Below are positions 32,547-41,933 of a stretch of DNA of 47,463 nucleotides, in pieces. Source of the stretch: an uncultured Clostridia bacterium. GTDB lineage: Bacteria; Bacillota; Clostridia; Christensenellales; UBA1242. The notes beneath the pieces were generated by a model. It did not search any database, was not told the DNA's origin, and saw only the letters and a list, made by a program, of their open reading frames with translations. The position numbers and the translations under genes were made by a program. The DNA lies in contig CAKVLS010000007.1 in NCBI GenBank assembly GCA_934757865.1, positions 1 through 47,463 on the forward strand, given 5' to 3'. How positions within the stretch are numbered: the first letter of the stretch is position 1; each line of letters opens with the position of its first letter.

Positions 32547-35500
32547 ATTTACTGACAGCCAAGACAAAGTAATCAGTCATAAGAATAATAACTTGTTAGT
32601 CTTTGCCAGTGCAGGCAGCGGTAAGACGGCGGTTATTATAGAAAAGATAGCGCAAGATATTATATCCGGGCACGCCTCACTAGATAACTTACTTATAGTA
32701 ACTTTTACCGAGGCGGCAACAGCCGAGATGAAGCAAAGGCTATACTCTAAACTAGCTAGCAACATAGATAAGCCTAATGTTATAGCAGAGATAGAGAAAC
32801 TTCCGCTTGCCAATATCTCTACATTGCACGGCTATTGCCAAAAGCTAATCAAACAATACTTCTTTGAACTAGGCATAGATCCGTCATTTAGGATACTAGA
32901 CGAGACAGAGAGTGAGTATTATAAGATAAAAATACTAGACGACATCTTTGACATAAGACAAGAAGAAAAAGATAAAGACTTTTTGGACCTATGCGAAAAG
33001 TTTTATTCTAGCAGAAATCTAAACAACCTAAAGAAAAGCATACTTGATTTTTATGACTTTTTGCAGGCGCTAGATGATAAAGAAAAATATCTAAATGATA
33101 TTGCACTATGTTCATATAACACAGATTTAGATAACAACCCAGCTATTAAATATGCTTTTGAAAAGTTTTCTAATAGTTATGTATATTTCAAAAAGAGTTT
33201 TGAAAACCTATGCACTGCAAGTGATATAGAGAGTAACGAAAAACTTTCTAAGGCACTATCTACAATAAATAGTTACTTCGGCGTGCAAAAATTCAAAAAC
33301 TTTGAAGCCTTGTTTAACTATTTTGCGTTACTAAAAGAGGTTAAAAGTCCGCTATCTTCTTTGCGTGGGGATAGTGATGTGCTTTTGGACGCACGCAACA
33401 CTTGGAAGAACTTTTTGAAATTTAGAGATAGTTTTTATGATGCGTGTGGCGGAGATGACCAAACTCTAAGCAATATAAAAGATGCCCTTAATATTGCGGG
33501 CAATTCGCTTAAATGCTTTATAGATATTACAAAAGAGTTTGAAAAGTCATATTCTAGCGAAAAGCTAAGATTAAATGCGCTAGACTTTGACGACCTAGAA
33601 AAATATGCTATTTTGCTACTTGATAGAAAGGAAATAGCAGATGAAATAAAGAAGCAATTTAGCAATATCTATGTTGATGAGTATCAAGATATCAACAGCA
33701 AGCAAGAAAAGATTTTGTCGCTTATCACAAGTGGCAAAAATATGATAATGGTCGGCGATATTAAGCAGAGCATTTATGGCTTCCGTAATAGCTCGCCACA
33801 AATATTCATTGATAAGTCAAAGCTATACAAAGACGGTAAAAAAGGCGACTTAATCAAGTTAAACGAAAACTTCCGTAGCAATCCAATAATACTGGATTTT
33901 GTTAACAAGATTTTTGTTAATGTTATGAAAGATGACTTCGGCGGGGTAGACTACGCAAGTGACGGATTTTTTGTAGGCTCAGCCAAATACGAAAAGGTGG
34001 ACGATTATAAAGAAGTTTCGTTAAACATAATAGCTGTAAAAGACCGCAAGCCACAAGAAAAAGTTGAGAACAAATTATACTCTGTAAAAGATGACAATAG
34101 AGAAACTCAAAATAAAGAAGTAGCCAAACTTGAAGCTACGCTTATTGCAAATAAAATAAAGTCTATGCGTGGCAAACCTTATTATGACGCAAAAGAGAAA
34201 TGTTTTAAGACTTTGGATTACAGAAACTTCAATGTTTTGTGTCGTAGTAGAGAGTATATAAAAAATATTGCAAGTTATTTGCGTGAGCTTGGAGTGCCAA
34301 CTACAGCCAAAACTTCTAGCAATATCTATGAAAATCCAGATGTTCTATTGCTAGTTAATATACTTAAACTTGTCAACAATCCGCTTGATGATATAGCGCT
34401 TGCTAGCGTACTATCTTGTCCTTTCTTTGGTATTACTTTTGATGAGCTTGCAAGATGTGATTTTAGTCAAAAATATTTTTATGAGTATATAAATAGCGAG
34501 CGAAAGAAGGATACCAAGTTTGCTAAAAAATTAAATAAAGTTTTTGACTTTATAGATACTTTGCGAGAGAAAAAAGACTTCTTGTCTATCTACGAACTTT
34601 TGACTGAGATAGATAATATTCTTGGTATCACTAGTTACTATTTGCTTCTTCCTAATGGTAGAAATAGATGTGAGGTTATAACTAATTTTATCGAGAGTTT
34701 TAACGGTACTCCATACAATAATAGTTTGACTAAATATTTGTCATATCTAGAAAATTACTTAGAGGATACCGAAGTCCCAGAGCTTTTGCAATCGGACGAA
34801 AATGCTATCTCTATTGATACTATTCACTCAAGCAAAGGCCTTGAATACGAAGTAGTATTTTTGTGCGGTATGGGCAAAAAGTTCTCTAACATTTCGCTAA
34901 TGCAAAATGTACTAAAAAACAAAGAACTAGGCATTGGCTTTAATGCGATAGATTTGGATAGTTATACAGCAAGAGATACTATTGCAAAAAATGTCATTGC
35001 TATGAAAGTTAGAGAAGAGGAAGAACTAGAAGAAATAAGACTACTATATGTTGCAACTACTAGAGCAAAAAACAGCCTTAATATTATAGCTTGCGTTGAC
35101 AAAGACAAACTTGAAAAGCCAAGCGAGTTTGATATAAAGGGCGCTAACAAATATATCACATGGGTGCTATCTGCATTGTCTCGTCCGCTTATAGAAAATA
35201 TAAAAAATTGCGAGAGCAAAAAAACTTTTGATGCGGAAGGATACGAGGTTAATGTTGTATTTCCAGAAGATTTAGATATAAGTATTGATAACTCAAATAT
35301 AGAAAAATCTCAAATTCAAAAAGATAAGAAATTGACCAAAGAGATAGAGGAGTATATTGATAAAAAATACGCCTACACTGAGAGCACAACTATTGCAGAA
35401 AAAAATACTGTAACAGGAATAATGAATGCCTTAGATTCTTATGAGAGTTATAACTTAGAGCCAAAGAAACTAAAACTTGCCGAAAGCTCAGCAGTTGATT

Positions 35501-35994
35501 TTGACTACGCTCTTTTTGGAACTATTTATCATAAGTTAATGCAAGACCTAGATTTTGATGCTAGCGAAAGTCAAATTATTGATTATATAAAAACTCAAAA
35601 AGAGCAAAATATAGATAATGCTAAGTATTATGATAAGATATCTCCTAGCGAGATTAAGGCGTGCTTTGATACACTTTTGCCACTAACTTTTGGCAAAAAT
35701 GTATATAAAGAAAGACAGTTTATTTCTTATCTACCTTATAACGCTATAACTGGCGTAAATACTGAAGATAAAGTACTTTTGCAAGGTGTTATCGACCTAT
35801 TGGTCGAAGATGATGAGGGCGTAGATATATACGATTATAAGACTACTAAGGTAAGTAAACCCGACCAGCTAGTCGAAAAATATGGTGTCCAAATGAAATT
35901 GTATAAGCTAGCCACCGAACGAGCAATCGACAAAAAGGTCAAAAATGTGTATATATACTCATTTTGCCTTAATAAGTTAATTAAAATAATTTAG
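32533..35994 (+). CDS. addA: Helicase-exonuclease subunit AddA
   Basis: AddA, 1153 residues, is the ATP-driven 3'-5' helicase and nuclease of the complex (UvrD superfamily 1). Walker A ASAGSGKT is at 25-32; motif II DEYQD is at about 382; GDIKQSIYGFRNSSP, IDTIHSSKGLEYEVVFL and LLYVATTRAKNSL are the later helicase motifs. The C-terminal nuclease domain has GVIDLL and DYKT at about 1101, so both activities look intact. The start is GTG with AGGAG before it, overlapping addB by 14 bases, so the two are translationally coupled. Confidence 0.97.
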   Translation: MAEIKFTDSQDKVISHKNNNLLVFASAGSGKTAVIIEKIAQDIISGHASLDNLLIVTFTEAATAEMKQRLYSKLASNIDKPNVIAEIEKLPLANISTLHGYCQKLIKQYFFELGIDPSFRILDETESEYYKIKILDDIFDIRQEEKDKDFLDLCEKFYSSRNLNNLKKSILDFYDFLQALDDKEKYLNDIALCSYNTDLDNNPAIKYAFEKFSNSYVYFKKSFENLCTASDIESNEKLSKALSTINSYFGVQKFKNFEALFNYFALLKEVKSPLSSLRGDSDVLLDARNTWKNFLKFRDSFYDACGGDDQTLSNIKDALNIAGNSLKCFIDITKEFEKSYSSEKLRLNALDFDDLEKYAILLLDRKEIADEIKKQFSNIYVDEYQDINSKQEKILSLITSGKNMIMVGDIKQSIYGFRNSSPQIFIDKSKLYKDGKKGDLIKLNENFRSNPIILDFVNKIFVNVMKDDFGGVDYASDGFFVGSAKYEKVDDYKEVSLNIIAVKDRKPQEKVENKLYSVKDDNRETQNKEVAKLEATLIANKIKSMRGKPYYDAKEKCFKTLDYRNFNVLCRSREYIKNIASYLRELGVPTTAKTSSNIYENPDVLLLVNILKLVNNPLDDIALASVLSCPFFGITFDELARCDFSQKYFYEYINSERKKDTKFAKKLNKVFDFIDTLREKKDFLSIYELLTEIDNILGITSYYLLLPNGRNRCEVITNFIESFNGTPYNNSLTKYLSYLENYLEDTEVPELLQSDENAISIDTIHSSKGLEYEVVFLCGMGKKFSNISLMQNVLKNKELGIGFNAIDLDSYTARDTIAKNVIAMKVREEEELEEIRLLYVATTRAKNSLNIIACVDKDKLEKPSEFDIKGANKYITWVLSALSRPLIENIKNCESKKTFDAEGYEVNVVFPEDLDISIDNSNIEKSQIQKDKKLTKEIEEYIDKKYAYTESTTIAEKNTVTGIMNALDSYESYNLEPKKLKLAESSAVDFDYALFGTIYHKLMQDLDFDASESQIIDYIKTQKEQNIDNAKYYDKISPSEIKACFDTLLPLTFGKNVYKERQFISYLPYNAITGVNTEDKVLLQGVIDLLVEDDEGVDIYDYKTTKVSKPDQLVEKYGVQMKLYKLATERAIDKKVKNVYIYSFCLNKLIKII

Positions 35995-36023
35995 AAATTT
36001 TTGGTAAAAGTCCTTTAATTTAT

Positions 36024-36052
36024 TAGTCAACAAAAAAAATATATGTTATACT
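36024..36052 (+). promoter_or_regulatory. Promoter of the 36083 gene
   Basis: TAGTCA, 17 bases, TATACT with an extended -10 (TGTTATACT). Confidence 0.65.
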
Positions 36053-36082
36053 ATCGCTAGATATAATATATGGGAGAAGATT

Positions 36083-38062
36083 ATGAACATATTTGATACA
36101 GTAGCAAATATCATAAAAGACGCAGCCAATGCTCTTGGCTTCCAATATTTTGCTGCTATTATTTTGGGACTAGTACTTCTTGCTATGATAGTTATGATTA
36201 TGGGTATTAGATCATCATACGAGAGCAAGATACTTAGATCTATTGATAGGTTTAACAAATACTTTGCTAAGAAACCTTTTATCACAGATGAGAACTTAGT
36301 TGAGTTCAACGCTAAGATGAAAGTTGTTCCTAAGACTCTTAGAACTCGTTGGCAAATGTATATGCTTAATAGAGATGACGCTCCTACAAAATACATTAAC
36401 ATCAACACTTGCGTAGAGAGACCTTTAAGAACAAGTTTGATTGATAGAGATGTCCAAAATTTCTATCTATTCACAGGTCTACTTCTTGGCATTAGCTTGA
36501 TGTTTGGTTTTGCTATGGTTGACAGTACTTTGAGCGTTGCGGAGATTATGTATAGAGTTGCATTGCTTCCTGCGGTAACATTACTACTTTGTGTTGTGTT
36601 TGCTCTTATTGTTAGAGCTTGGAAAAATGCTTTGCAAGCCGACCTATATGAGAACTTCCACATCTTTGAACAAAGTTTGACAAGAGCAGTAACTACACTT
36701 CCTGCATATGTTGACTATGAGATCTTGTTCACTCGTAAAGAGATCAAAAATGGTATTCCTATTTTGCAACAATATCTTGAGAAGAGAGATTTGCAAGAGC
36801 AACAAGAACTTGAAAAAGCAAGAATTAATGCAGTTGAAACTGAAACATACAACTTTGACGAACTTGGTATCAATGGCTCACTTGTTCTTGATAGAGCAAT
36901 GAAAGAGTGCGAGACATTTATTAGTAACCGTAGAAGATTACTTACTGAGTGCGGCCAAATTCAATCAGAAAAAGATAGCTTCACAAAAAACTACGAAGCT
37001 GCAGATAAAGATTATCAAAGAAAACTTCAATCAAGTAGAGAGAACTTGGAGAGTTTGAAGACTCAACAAGAGACTGCAACTAACCGTATTGAAGGTAACT
37101 ATATCCGTAAACAAATTCAAGACGAAATCAAAAAGCAACAACAAGTTGAAAAAGATAGCGATGAGGCAGCTGCTAGATACAAAGAAGAGCAAGCCAGCCT
37201 AGACGAGAAGATTGCTCAAAGAAAAGCCGAAATTGAAGAAAAGAGAAAGTATGTTGAGCAAGTTATGCTTTCTGAGTTCAAAAACTACGCTAATGTTATG
37301 TACAAGAAATTGATGGACGCTGCTACAAAAGCTAACGCCGCAAGTCTTGAAAAACTAAAAGTAGAAAATAACGAACTAAAAGAACTCTTGAAGACTTTCC
37401 AAACTAACAAGATAGATGTATTCACATTGATTGACAATATCGAGACTAAGGCAGAGCAATCAGCCGAGGACAAAGGTTTGTATGATTCAAAAGAAAATGC
37501 AATGCCAGAGAAACTTTATGATGACGCTGGCAAAGCTCATGAGATGATCGAAAAAGTTGATGACGCTCCAACACTTGAGCAAATCAACAAAGACGAAGCT
37601 TCTACTTACACTCCAAAGAATGTAGAAACTGAGGACAACAGTGAGCTTGACGATATCCAAAAACAGATTGAAAAAGAAAGCGAAAATCTTTTCAAACAAA
37701 AACAAGAGTTTAATGAGAGTATAGATAACACTATCTCTAAGATAAATGATAGCGATGATGAAGATGGCGGTCAAAAGCCTGAGCCTGAAGTTGTAGAAGC
37801 TCCAGCCCCAGCACCTGCTCCTGCACCAAAGCCAGCAGCTCCTAAACCTGCCGCTCCAAAACCAGCTCCAGCTGCAAAGCCTGCTGCACCAAAGCCAGCT
37901 GCTAGACCTGCAGCTAAACCAGCAGCTCCTAAACCAGCTGCAAAACCTGCATCAAAGCCAGCAGCTAAACCTGCTGCAAAACCAGCTAAGAAAGCGGGCG
38001 GAGATGAGATGGACGATATAAGTAGCGAGATGGAAAATTTACTAAACTCACTTAACGACTAA
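36083..38062 (+). CDS. Membrane protein with long coiled coil and Pro/Ala/Lys tail
   Basis: A 659-residue protein I do not recognise. Membrane helices are seen at about 23-42, 126-147 and 157-178. A long cytoplasmic coiled coil, rich in E, K and Q, runs from about 230 to 460. An acidic stretch follows, then a tail at about 573-638 made of repeats of KPAAP and KPAA, and a short conserved-looking end (DEMDDISSEMENLLNSLND). The tail is highly basic and resembles histone H1-like or TolA-like linkers, which bind DNA or span the envelope. Either is speculation. GGGAGAAG precedes the ATG. Confidence 0.78.
   Translation: MNIFDTVANIIKDAANALGFQYFAAIILGLVLLAMIVMIMGIRSSYESKILRSIDRFNKYFAKKPFITDENLVEFNAKMKVVPKTLRTRWQMYMLNRDDAPTKYININTCVERPLRTSLIDRDVQNFYLFTGLLLGISLMFGFAMVDSTLSVAEIMYRVALLPAVTLLLCVVFALIVRAWKNALQADLYENFHIFEQSLTRAVTTLPAYVDYEILFTRKEIKNGIPILQQYLEKRDLQEQQELEKARINAVETETYNFDELGINGSLVLDRAMKECETFISNRRRLLTECGQIQSEKDSFTKNYEAADKDYQRKLQSSRENLESLKTQQETATNRIEGNYIRKQIQDEIKKQQQVEKDSDEAAARYKEEQASLDEKIAQRKAEIEEKRKYVEQVMLSEFKNYANVMYKKLMDAATKANAASLEKLKVENNELKELLKTFQTNKIDVFTLIDNIETKAEQSAEDKGLYDSKENAMPEKLYDDAGKAHEMIEKVDDAPTLEQINKDEASTYTPKNVETEDNSELDDIQKQIEKESENLFKQKQEFNESIDNTISKINDSDDEDGGQKPEPEVVEAPAPAPAPAPKPAAPKPAAPKPAPAAKPAAPKPAARPAAKPAAPKPAAKPASKPAAKPAAKPAKKAGGDEMDDISSEMENLLNSLND
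37799..37995 (+). repeat. Pro/Ala/Lys-coding repeat tract
   Basis: About 200 bases of imperfect repeats of words such as ccagctgcaaagcctgct encode the KPAAP tail. The codons vary, so it has not expanded recently by slippage of a single unit. Confidence 0.85.
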
Positions 38063-38076
38063 TAAAACAAAAAAAG

Positions 38077-38101
38077 CACCAAGGCAACTTGGTGTTTTTT
38101 T
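38077..38101. terminator. Bidirectional terminator with GCAA loop
   Basis: CACCAAG/CTTGGTG closed by a GNRA loop (GCAA) with A and T runs on both sides, between two convergent genes. Confidence 0.93.
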
Positions 38102-38105
38102 ATTC

Positions 38106-38891
38106 TTATTTTGCTTTACTAAATACTGCAAGTTCAACGAGTTTGTTATGAGACTTGGCAGCAACAAGTATCTTTTCGGTTATAATGCAGTCTTTTTTTG
38201 CAATTATTTCATTATTAAGTCCGTATATAGTTTTGTTAAGCTTTCTACCTAGTAGATAGTTTTGACTTGTTATCATTCTTTGTGGCAATGGATTTTCGCT
38301 GATTTTATAATTTTGTTTAGGTTTAAGTTCTATATCTTTGAAGTCTATTTTTGGTATGATATCATCGTCATCTTTTTGTTCTATCTTAGGGAGTATCTTT
38401 ACCATATCAAGTTTTGGCTTGTTGGTAATCTTTGGTCTAAATGTCTCTTTGCTAAATTTAACCCCGCTAGAGTTGATGATAAGATTGGTGTCGTTAAAAC
38501 TAATCACACTTGCCGAAGAAAAACTTTTGTCCTCTATCTCTATGCTTTCAACTTTGTAGCCTGAGGACAAAGTTATGTCTTTTACTTTGCCTAGATACTC
38601 GCCCTCGAGAGAGTAAACGCTATTGTTGATTTGATTGTTATACTCGATATTGGTAGCAAAAAGCGATGGCAATAACCCCTCGTTATTTTTGATAGTTATA
38701 GCATTTGTGCCTATTTTATATATTTTGTTTATTGGAAGAATCATTTCTTCTTCGTCATTGTCGCTAAATAATATTAGACTAGCAGCCTTTTTTAGGCTCT
38801 TGTCAAAACATATATTTTTTACGGTGCCTTCGCTGTTGCCGTTATAAAGGTTGATTACAGGTTTTGAGATAATCTCTGTTACTTTGTACAT
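38106..38891 (-). CDS. PRC-barrel domain protein
   Basis: A 261-residue protein. Two PRC-barrel-like units are visible: residues 1-60 (MYKVTEIISKPVINLYNGNS, then GTVKNICFDKSLKKAASLIL) and about 90-135 (VYSLEGEYLGKVKDITLSSG). PRC barrels are small beta modules found in RimM, photosystem reaction centres and Firmicutes YlmC/YrrD proteins. A charged linker and a third strand-rich part follow (about 215-261). AGGAGG precedes the ATG. It is divergent from the SPFH gene. Function unknown. Confidence 0.75.
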   Translation of the reverse strand: MYKVTEIISKPVINLYNGNSEGTVKNICFDKSLKKAASLILFSDNDEEEMILPINKIYKIGTNAITIKNNEGLLPSLFATNIEYNNQINNSVYSLEGEYLGKVKDITLSSGYKVESIEIEDKSFSSASVISFNDTNLIINSSGVKFSKETFRPKITNKPKLDMVKILPKIEQKDDDDIIPKIDFKDIELKPKQNYKISENPLPQRMITSQNYLLGRKLNKTIYGLNNEIIAKKDCIITEKILVAAKSHNKLVELAVFSKAK

Positions 38892-39011
38892 TATGTCCTC
38901 CTAGTGATATTAAATGTATATGACGGAGCTAAAAATTTTATTATTTTTTTGTAGTGTTTTTTTTGTAGTTATGGTATTATTTGTATGTAAAATATCAAAA
39001 AGGAGTTTTGC

Positions 39012-40514
39012 ATGGGTTTATTTAGTGCTATAAAAAATGCTTTTGGTGGAGCTATAGTTCTTGATAGAGATAAAAAAAGCGACCTTGTCGTAAGACAGCC
39101 ACTGAAAAATAATGAGCTAAAACTTAATAGCGAACTAGATGTAGAAGACGGCTTTGATGTCGTTTTGTGCCATATGGATAGCGTATGTGATTGTCTAAGT
39201 ACTGGTAAGTATAGATTTAACGATATCAACACCCCTAGACTATATAAGTTTGTCAAACCTCGCAAAACAAACAAAGGTCTTGTTTCTCCTAAGGCTATTC
39301 AAGCGGATATTTATTATGTTAATAAGGCAAATATTGGCGGACTAAAATATCTAACACATAGAAGATTCAAGGCTATGCACTCATCAAAAAATGTCAAGAT
39401 AAAAATTGAAGGCACTTTTGATGTAAAAATAACTGATAGTAAAAAATTTATTGCTACCATGCTTAATGACTACGCAACACTTAGAGATGACAAAGTTAAA
39501 CTTGAACTCGGCGATTATGTATCATATAGCATTTTGAGAGCGGTAGAGAAAAACATATTCAATTTAGACGAGTTTAAGTCGGGTAGCGAAGCTCTTATCA
39601 ATATACTAAATGATGAAGTCTCAAAAGAGCTTAGCAAAATAGGTGTTGAAGTAAGCAATATCAAGATTACCAATGTCCTAACTCCTCGCCTTGTTCCAAA
39701 TAAAGAAGAACTTAGCGAAAAGAAAGATAATAGACTAGACGATATATTTAGCGCTACATACGGTAGCCCACTTACTGGCTCAAGCCAAGGTTCGCAAGAA
39801 GCTAAGAGGCAAGAGGTTCTTGCTGGTAACATTAGAGAAAATGACGGCGTTATCAATTTAGGTTATGATAATAAGTCTGGAGCTGGCGGTGCGGGAGCTA
39901 GCGGTAACTTTGGTGGCAGCGCATTTACAAGTAGCATAAGCCCTAACCAAAGAATAAATGATGAGCAAGCCAAGACAGATGCTGAGTATAAGAAGATGAC
40001 CGAGTCTCTTGCCAATCTTAACAAAAAGAATAACGACCTTGTGTTTATTGGCGGCCCAAACGGCGTAGAGGCTGTTAGCAAAAAAGAAGAGCCTGCTCAA
40101 GAGCCCCCTGTTCAAAAGCATGCTTTTAGCCCAGGCGTTACACCGGACTTTTCGTCACTAGATAATAGAGTCCAAAATGCACCTCAAAAACCAGAGAGCG
40201 ATATAATGCTAGGTAGAACTGCAATACACGACTTGCATTCTTTTGGCTCAGCTAATATAGAAGATGACTATGTTAAGAGGCAAAGAAGAAGAGATATTAA
40301 GAATATCAAAGACAGCATAGCCGAGCCTATAGATAGACCTAAGGTTATGAAGTCTAAAAATATCTGCAAGTATTGTAGTAACAAACTTAGTCCAAAAGAC
40401 GAGTTTTGTCCTAAGTGTGGTAAGAGTACTAGAGGTATAAAATACTGCAAAGCGTGTGGTGAAGAAAATGACGAAAATGCAACCGTGTGCAAAATGTGCG
40501 GCTCAAAACTCTAA
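39012..40514 (+). CDS. SPFH-domain protein with double zinc ribbon
   Basis: A 500-residue protein. Residues about 25-225 form an SPFH (band-7-like) domain of the YdjI type: SDLVVRQP, FDVVLCHMDSVCDCLSTGKYRF and VKIKIEGTFDVKITD. Residues about 230-440 are a Gly/Ser/Asn-rich linker. Two zinc ribbons end the protein: C452xxC455...CPKCG and CKACG...CKMCG. YdjI-type SPFH proteins act with membrane-stress proteins in B. subtilis; that role is inferred here from the family. AAAGGAG precedes the ATG. An extended -10 (TGGTATTAT) lies about 32 bases upstream, without a clear -35. Confidence 0.82.
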   Translation: MGLFSAIKNAFGGAIVLDRDKKSDLVVRQPLKNNELKLNSELDVEDGFDVVLCHMDSVCDCLSTGKYRFNDINTPRLYKFVKPRKTNKGLVSPKAIQADIYYVNKANIGGLKYLTHRRFKAMHSSKNVKIKIEGTFDVKITDSKKFIATMLNDYATLRDDKVKLELGDYVSYSILRAVEKNIFNLDEFKSGSEALINILNDEVSKELSKIGVEVSNIKITNVLTPRLVPNKEELSEKKDNRLDDIFSATYGSPLTGSSQGSQEAKRQEVLAGNIRENDGVINLGYDNKSGAGGAGASGNFGGSAFTSSISPNQRINDEQAKTDAEYKKMTESLANLNKKNNDLVFIGGPNGVEAVSKKEEPAQEPPVQKHAFSPGVTPDFSSLDNRVQNAPQKPESDIMLGRTAIHDLHSFGSANIEDDYVKRQRRRDIKNIKDSIAEPIDRPKVMKSKNICKYCSNKLSPKDEFCPKCGKSTRGIKYCKACGEENDENATVCKMCGSKL

Positions 40515-40571
40515 AAAATTGATAAAAAGCAATAAAAAATAACAAAATAATTAAATTAGGAGATAAATATT

Positions 40572-40805
40572 ATGGTAAACAAAGATATGTCACTAGGAGA
40601 AGTTTTGGATAAATACACTAACGCTCAAGAGATTCTTGGCGGTTTTGGCTTGCATTGTTTTGGCTGTCCAATGAGCAGAATGGAGACAATAGAAGAGGCG
40701 GCTGCAGCTCATGGTGTTGACCTTGACTTTATGCTAAAAAAATTAAACGAAGACCTAGAAGAGGGTGAAGGTAACAAAAAATCTTGCCCAAAGTGCAAAA
40801 AGTAA
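40572..40805 (+). CDS. DUF1858 domain protein
   Basis: A 77-residue protein with the DUF1858 pattern: MSLGEVLDKYTNAQEILGGF, GLHCFGCPMSRMETIEEAA and HGVDLDFMLKKLNEDL. The CxxC in HCFGCP is the conserved feature and may bind metal or a thiol-active partner; the family is often found near redox or hybrid-cluster proteins. A second CPKCKK ends the protein. TTAGGAG precedes the ATG. It is followed after 18 bases by the 40824 gene, probably in one transcript with it. Confidence 0.9.
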   Translation: MVNKDMSLGEVLDKYTNAQEILGGFGLHCFGCPMSRMETIEEAAAAHGVDLDFMLKKLNEDLEEGEGNKKSCPKCKK

Positions 40806-40823
40806 AAAGGTAAAGATTTTTAG

Positions 40824-41729
40824 ATGAGTTACAAAAAACTAATTAGTGTCGGCAATGACGAAAAAGGCTATGCACTATTTGACACATATAACGGCGAGTT
40901 TTTGAGTGAGTTTGATTATACCTCTATTATAATTTCGAATTACGGTCTTAACTTTTTGTTTGACAAAAGCGGCAACTGTAAGATTGTTAATAACGATAAC
41001 GAAGAATTTACTTTTGATAAGAATTATTTATGGACAACACTTTCTAACTCAAATGTCGGCGTTGCGGGAGTGTTTAATAAACTCGACGGCAAATGTTACC
41101 TTGGTAACTATAGAGGCGAAATTTTGTCAAAAGGCTACAATGGTACAATTTTGCCATCAGCTTTTTATAAAGGACTTGATGGACTTTTTAATATTATCGT
41201 AAAAGATGCTTCTGCTGGCAAGGTCTACAAAGGACTTCTTAGTAATAGCGGAGAAGAGCTTGTTGCGCCAGTTGACGAGTATTTGCCAGTCTATGATGAT
41301 ATATTTGTACTATCAGAGCTTGTCGAAAGATACGGCTTTGGATTTTTGAATCTTGCGAGCGATGAGCTGCTTTCATCTAATGCTGCGGGCGTCAAACTTT
41401 TTGAGAGTGCCTTAAAATACATATACAATGTTCCAAGCAGCGTCAATCAAGAGTCTTTTAGACAACTTTTCTGCTACAAGGCTTCAGAGTATTTCGTAGA
41501 TACATGGCAAGACCTTATGATTAAGAGAAATATCTCACGACCAAATATGCAAGATTATAATCCAAGCGAAATGGCAAACAGGTTTGGCTCGCTTGTAAAT
41601 AGTATAAAAAAAGACTTTGACGGCAAGATAGCTAATTTTTATTTGTCAGCTCTTGGCAAAAATGTCTTTGATTCTCTAGAAAGATTAGGTATGAGATTTA
41701 ATTATAATGATATAAAGGCTTATTTGTAA
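40824..41729 (+). CDS. Unrecognised protein with WG-repeat-like N terminus
   Basis: A 301-residue protein of unknown function. The first 170 residues contain three or four strand pairs of the form KGYALFDTYNGEFLSEFDYT and KGLLSNSGEELV, which resemble WG repeats in spacing, though the diagnostic WG pairs are absent. The last 120 residues are helical. No signal peptide is seen. The only ribosome site is AAGG well upstream, so coupling to the DUF1858 gene is plausible. Two terminators follow. Confidence 0.72.
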   Translation: MSYKKLISVGNDEKGYALFDTYNGEFLSEFDYTSIIISNYGLNFLFDKSGNCKIVNNDNEEFTFDKNYLWTTLSNSNVGVAGVFNKLDGKCYLGNYRGEILSKGYNGTILPSAFYKGLDGLFNIIVKDASAGKVYKGLLSNSGEELVAPVDEYLPVYDDIFVLSELVERYGFGFLNLASDELLSSNAAGVKLFESALKYIYNVPSSVNQESFRQLFCYKASEYFVDTWQDLMIKRNISRPNMQDYNPSEMANRFGSLVNSIKKDFDGKIANFYLSALGKNVFDSLERLGMRFNYNDIKAYL

Positions 41730-41760
41730 AAATAGCATATAAATATGGATAATTAGTAAA

Positions 41761-41786
41761 ACCTTGCAAAATTGCAAGGTTTTTTG
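41761..41786 (+). terminator. Terminator after the 40824 gene
   Basis: A perfect stem ACCTTGCA/TGCAAGGT with loop AAAT, followed by a T run. Confidence 0.92.
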
Positions 41787-41852
41787 CTTTTTTATGTGTT
41801 TTTTGATTTTATTATGACTTTTGTTCTTATTTTAATATATGATTTGTGCAAA

Positions 41853-41883
41853 CTCTCCTATATATTGATGGGGGAGCTTTTTT
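41853..41883 (+). terminator. Second, weaker terminator
   Basis: CTCTCC/GGGGAG (one T-G pair) followed by CTTTTTTT. It is a backup for the first, or ends a short RNA made from between them. Confidence 0.6.
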
Positions 41884-41933
41884 GCTAGTAATGGGGGTTT
41901 TGGGGGTAGTGAGTGTTGTGGCGTTTTGCTAGT
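41880..41933 (+). repeat. Short direct repeat TTTTGCTAGT
   Basis: The ten-base word occurs at 41880-41889 and 41924-41933, each time followed by a G-rich stretch. Confidence 0.5.

Noticed and set aside
35700..35994. Truncated C terminus of AddA
   Set aside because: The nuclease motifs GVIDLL and DYKT and the QxxxY stretch after them are present, and the length of 1153 residues is normal.
37799..37995. Repeat tract as a CRISPR array or satellite
   Set aside because: The repeats are in frame, encode KPAAP units, and have no spacers or constant repeat length.
36083..38062. ZorA/MotA-like motor component of a defence system
   Set aside because: It has membrane helices and a long coiled coil, but no MotA-type motif and no ZorB-like partner or other defence genes nearby.
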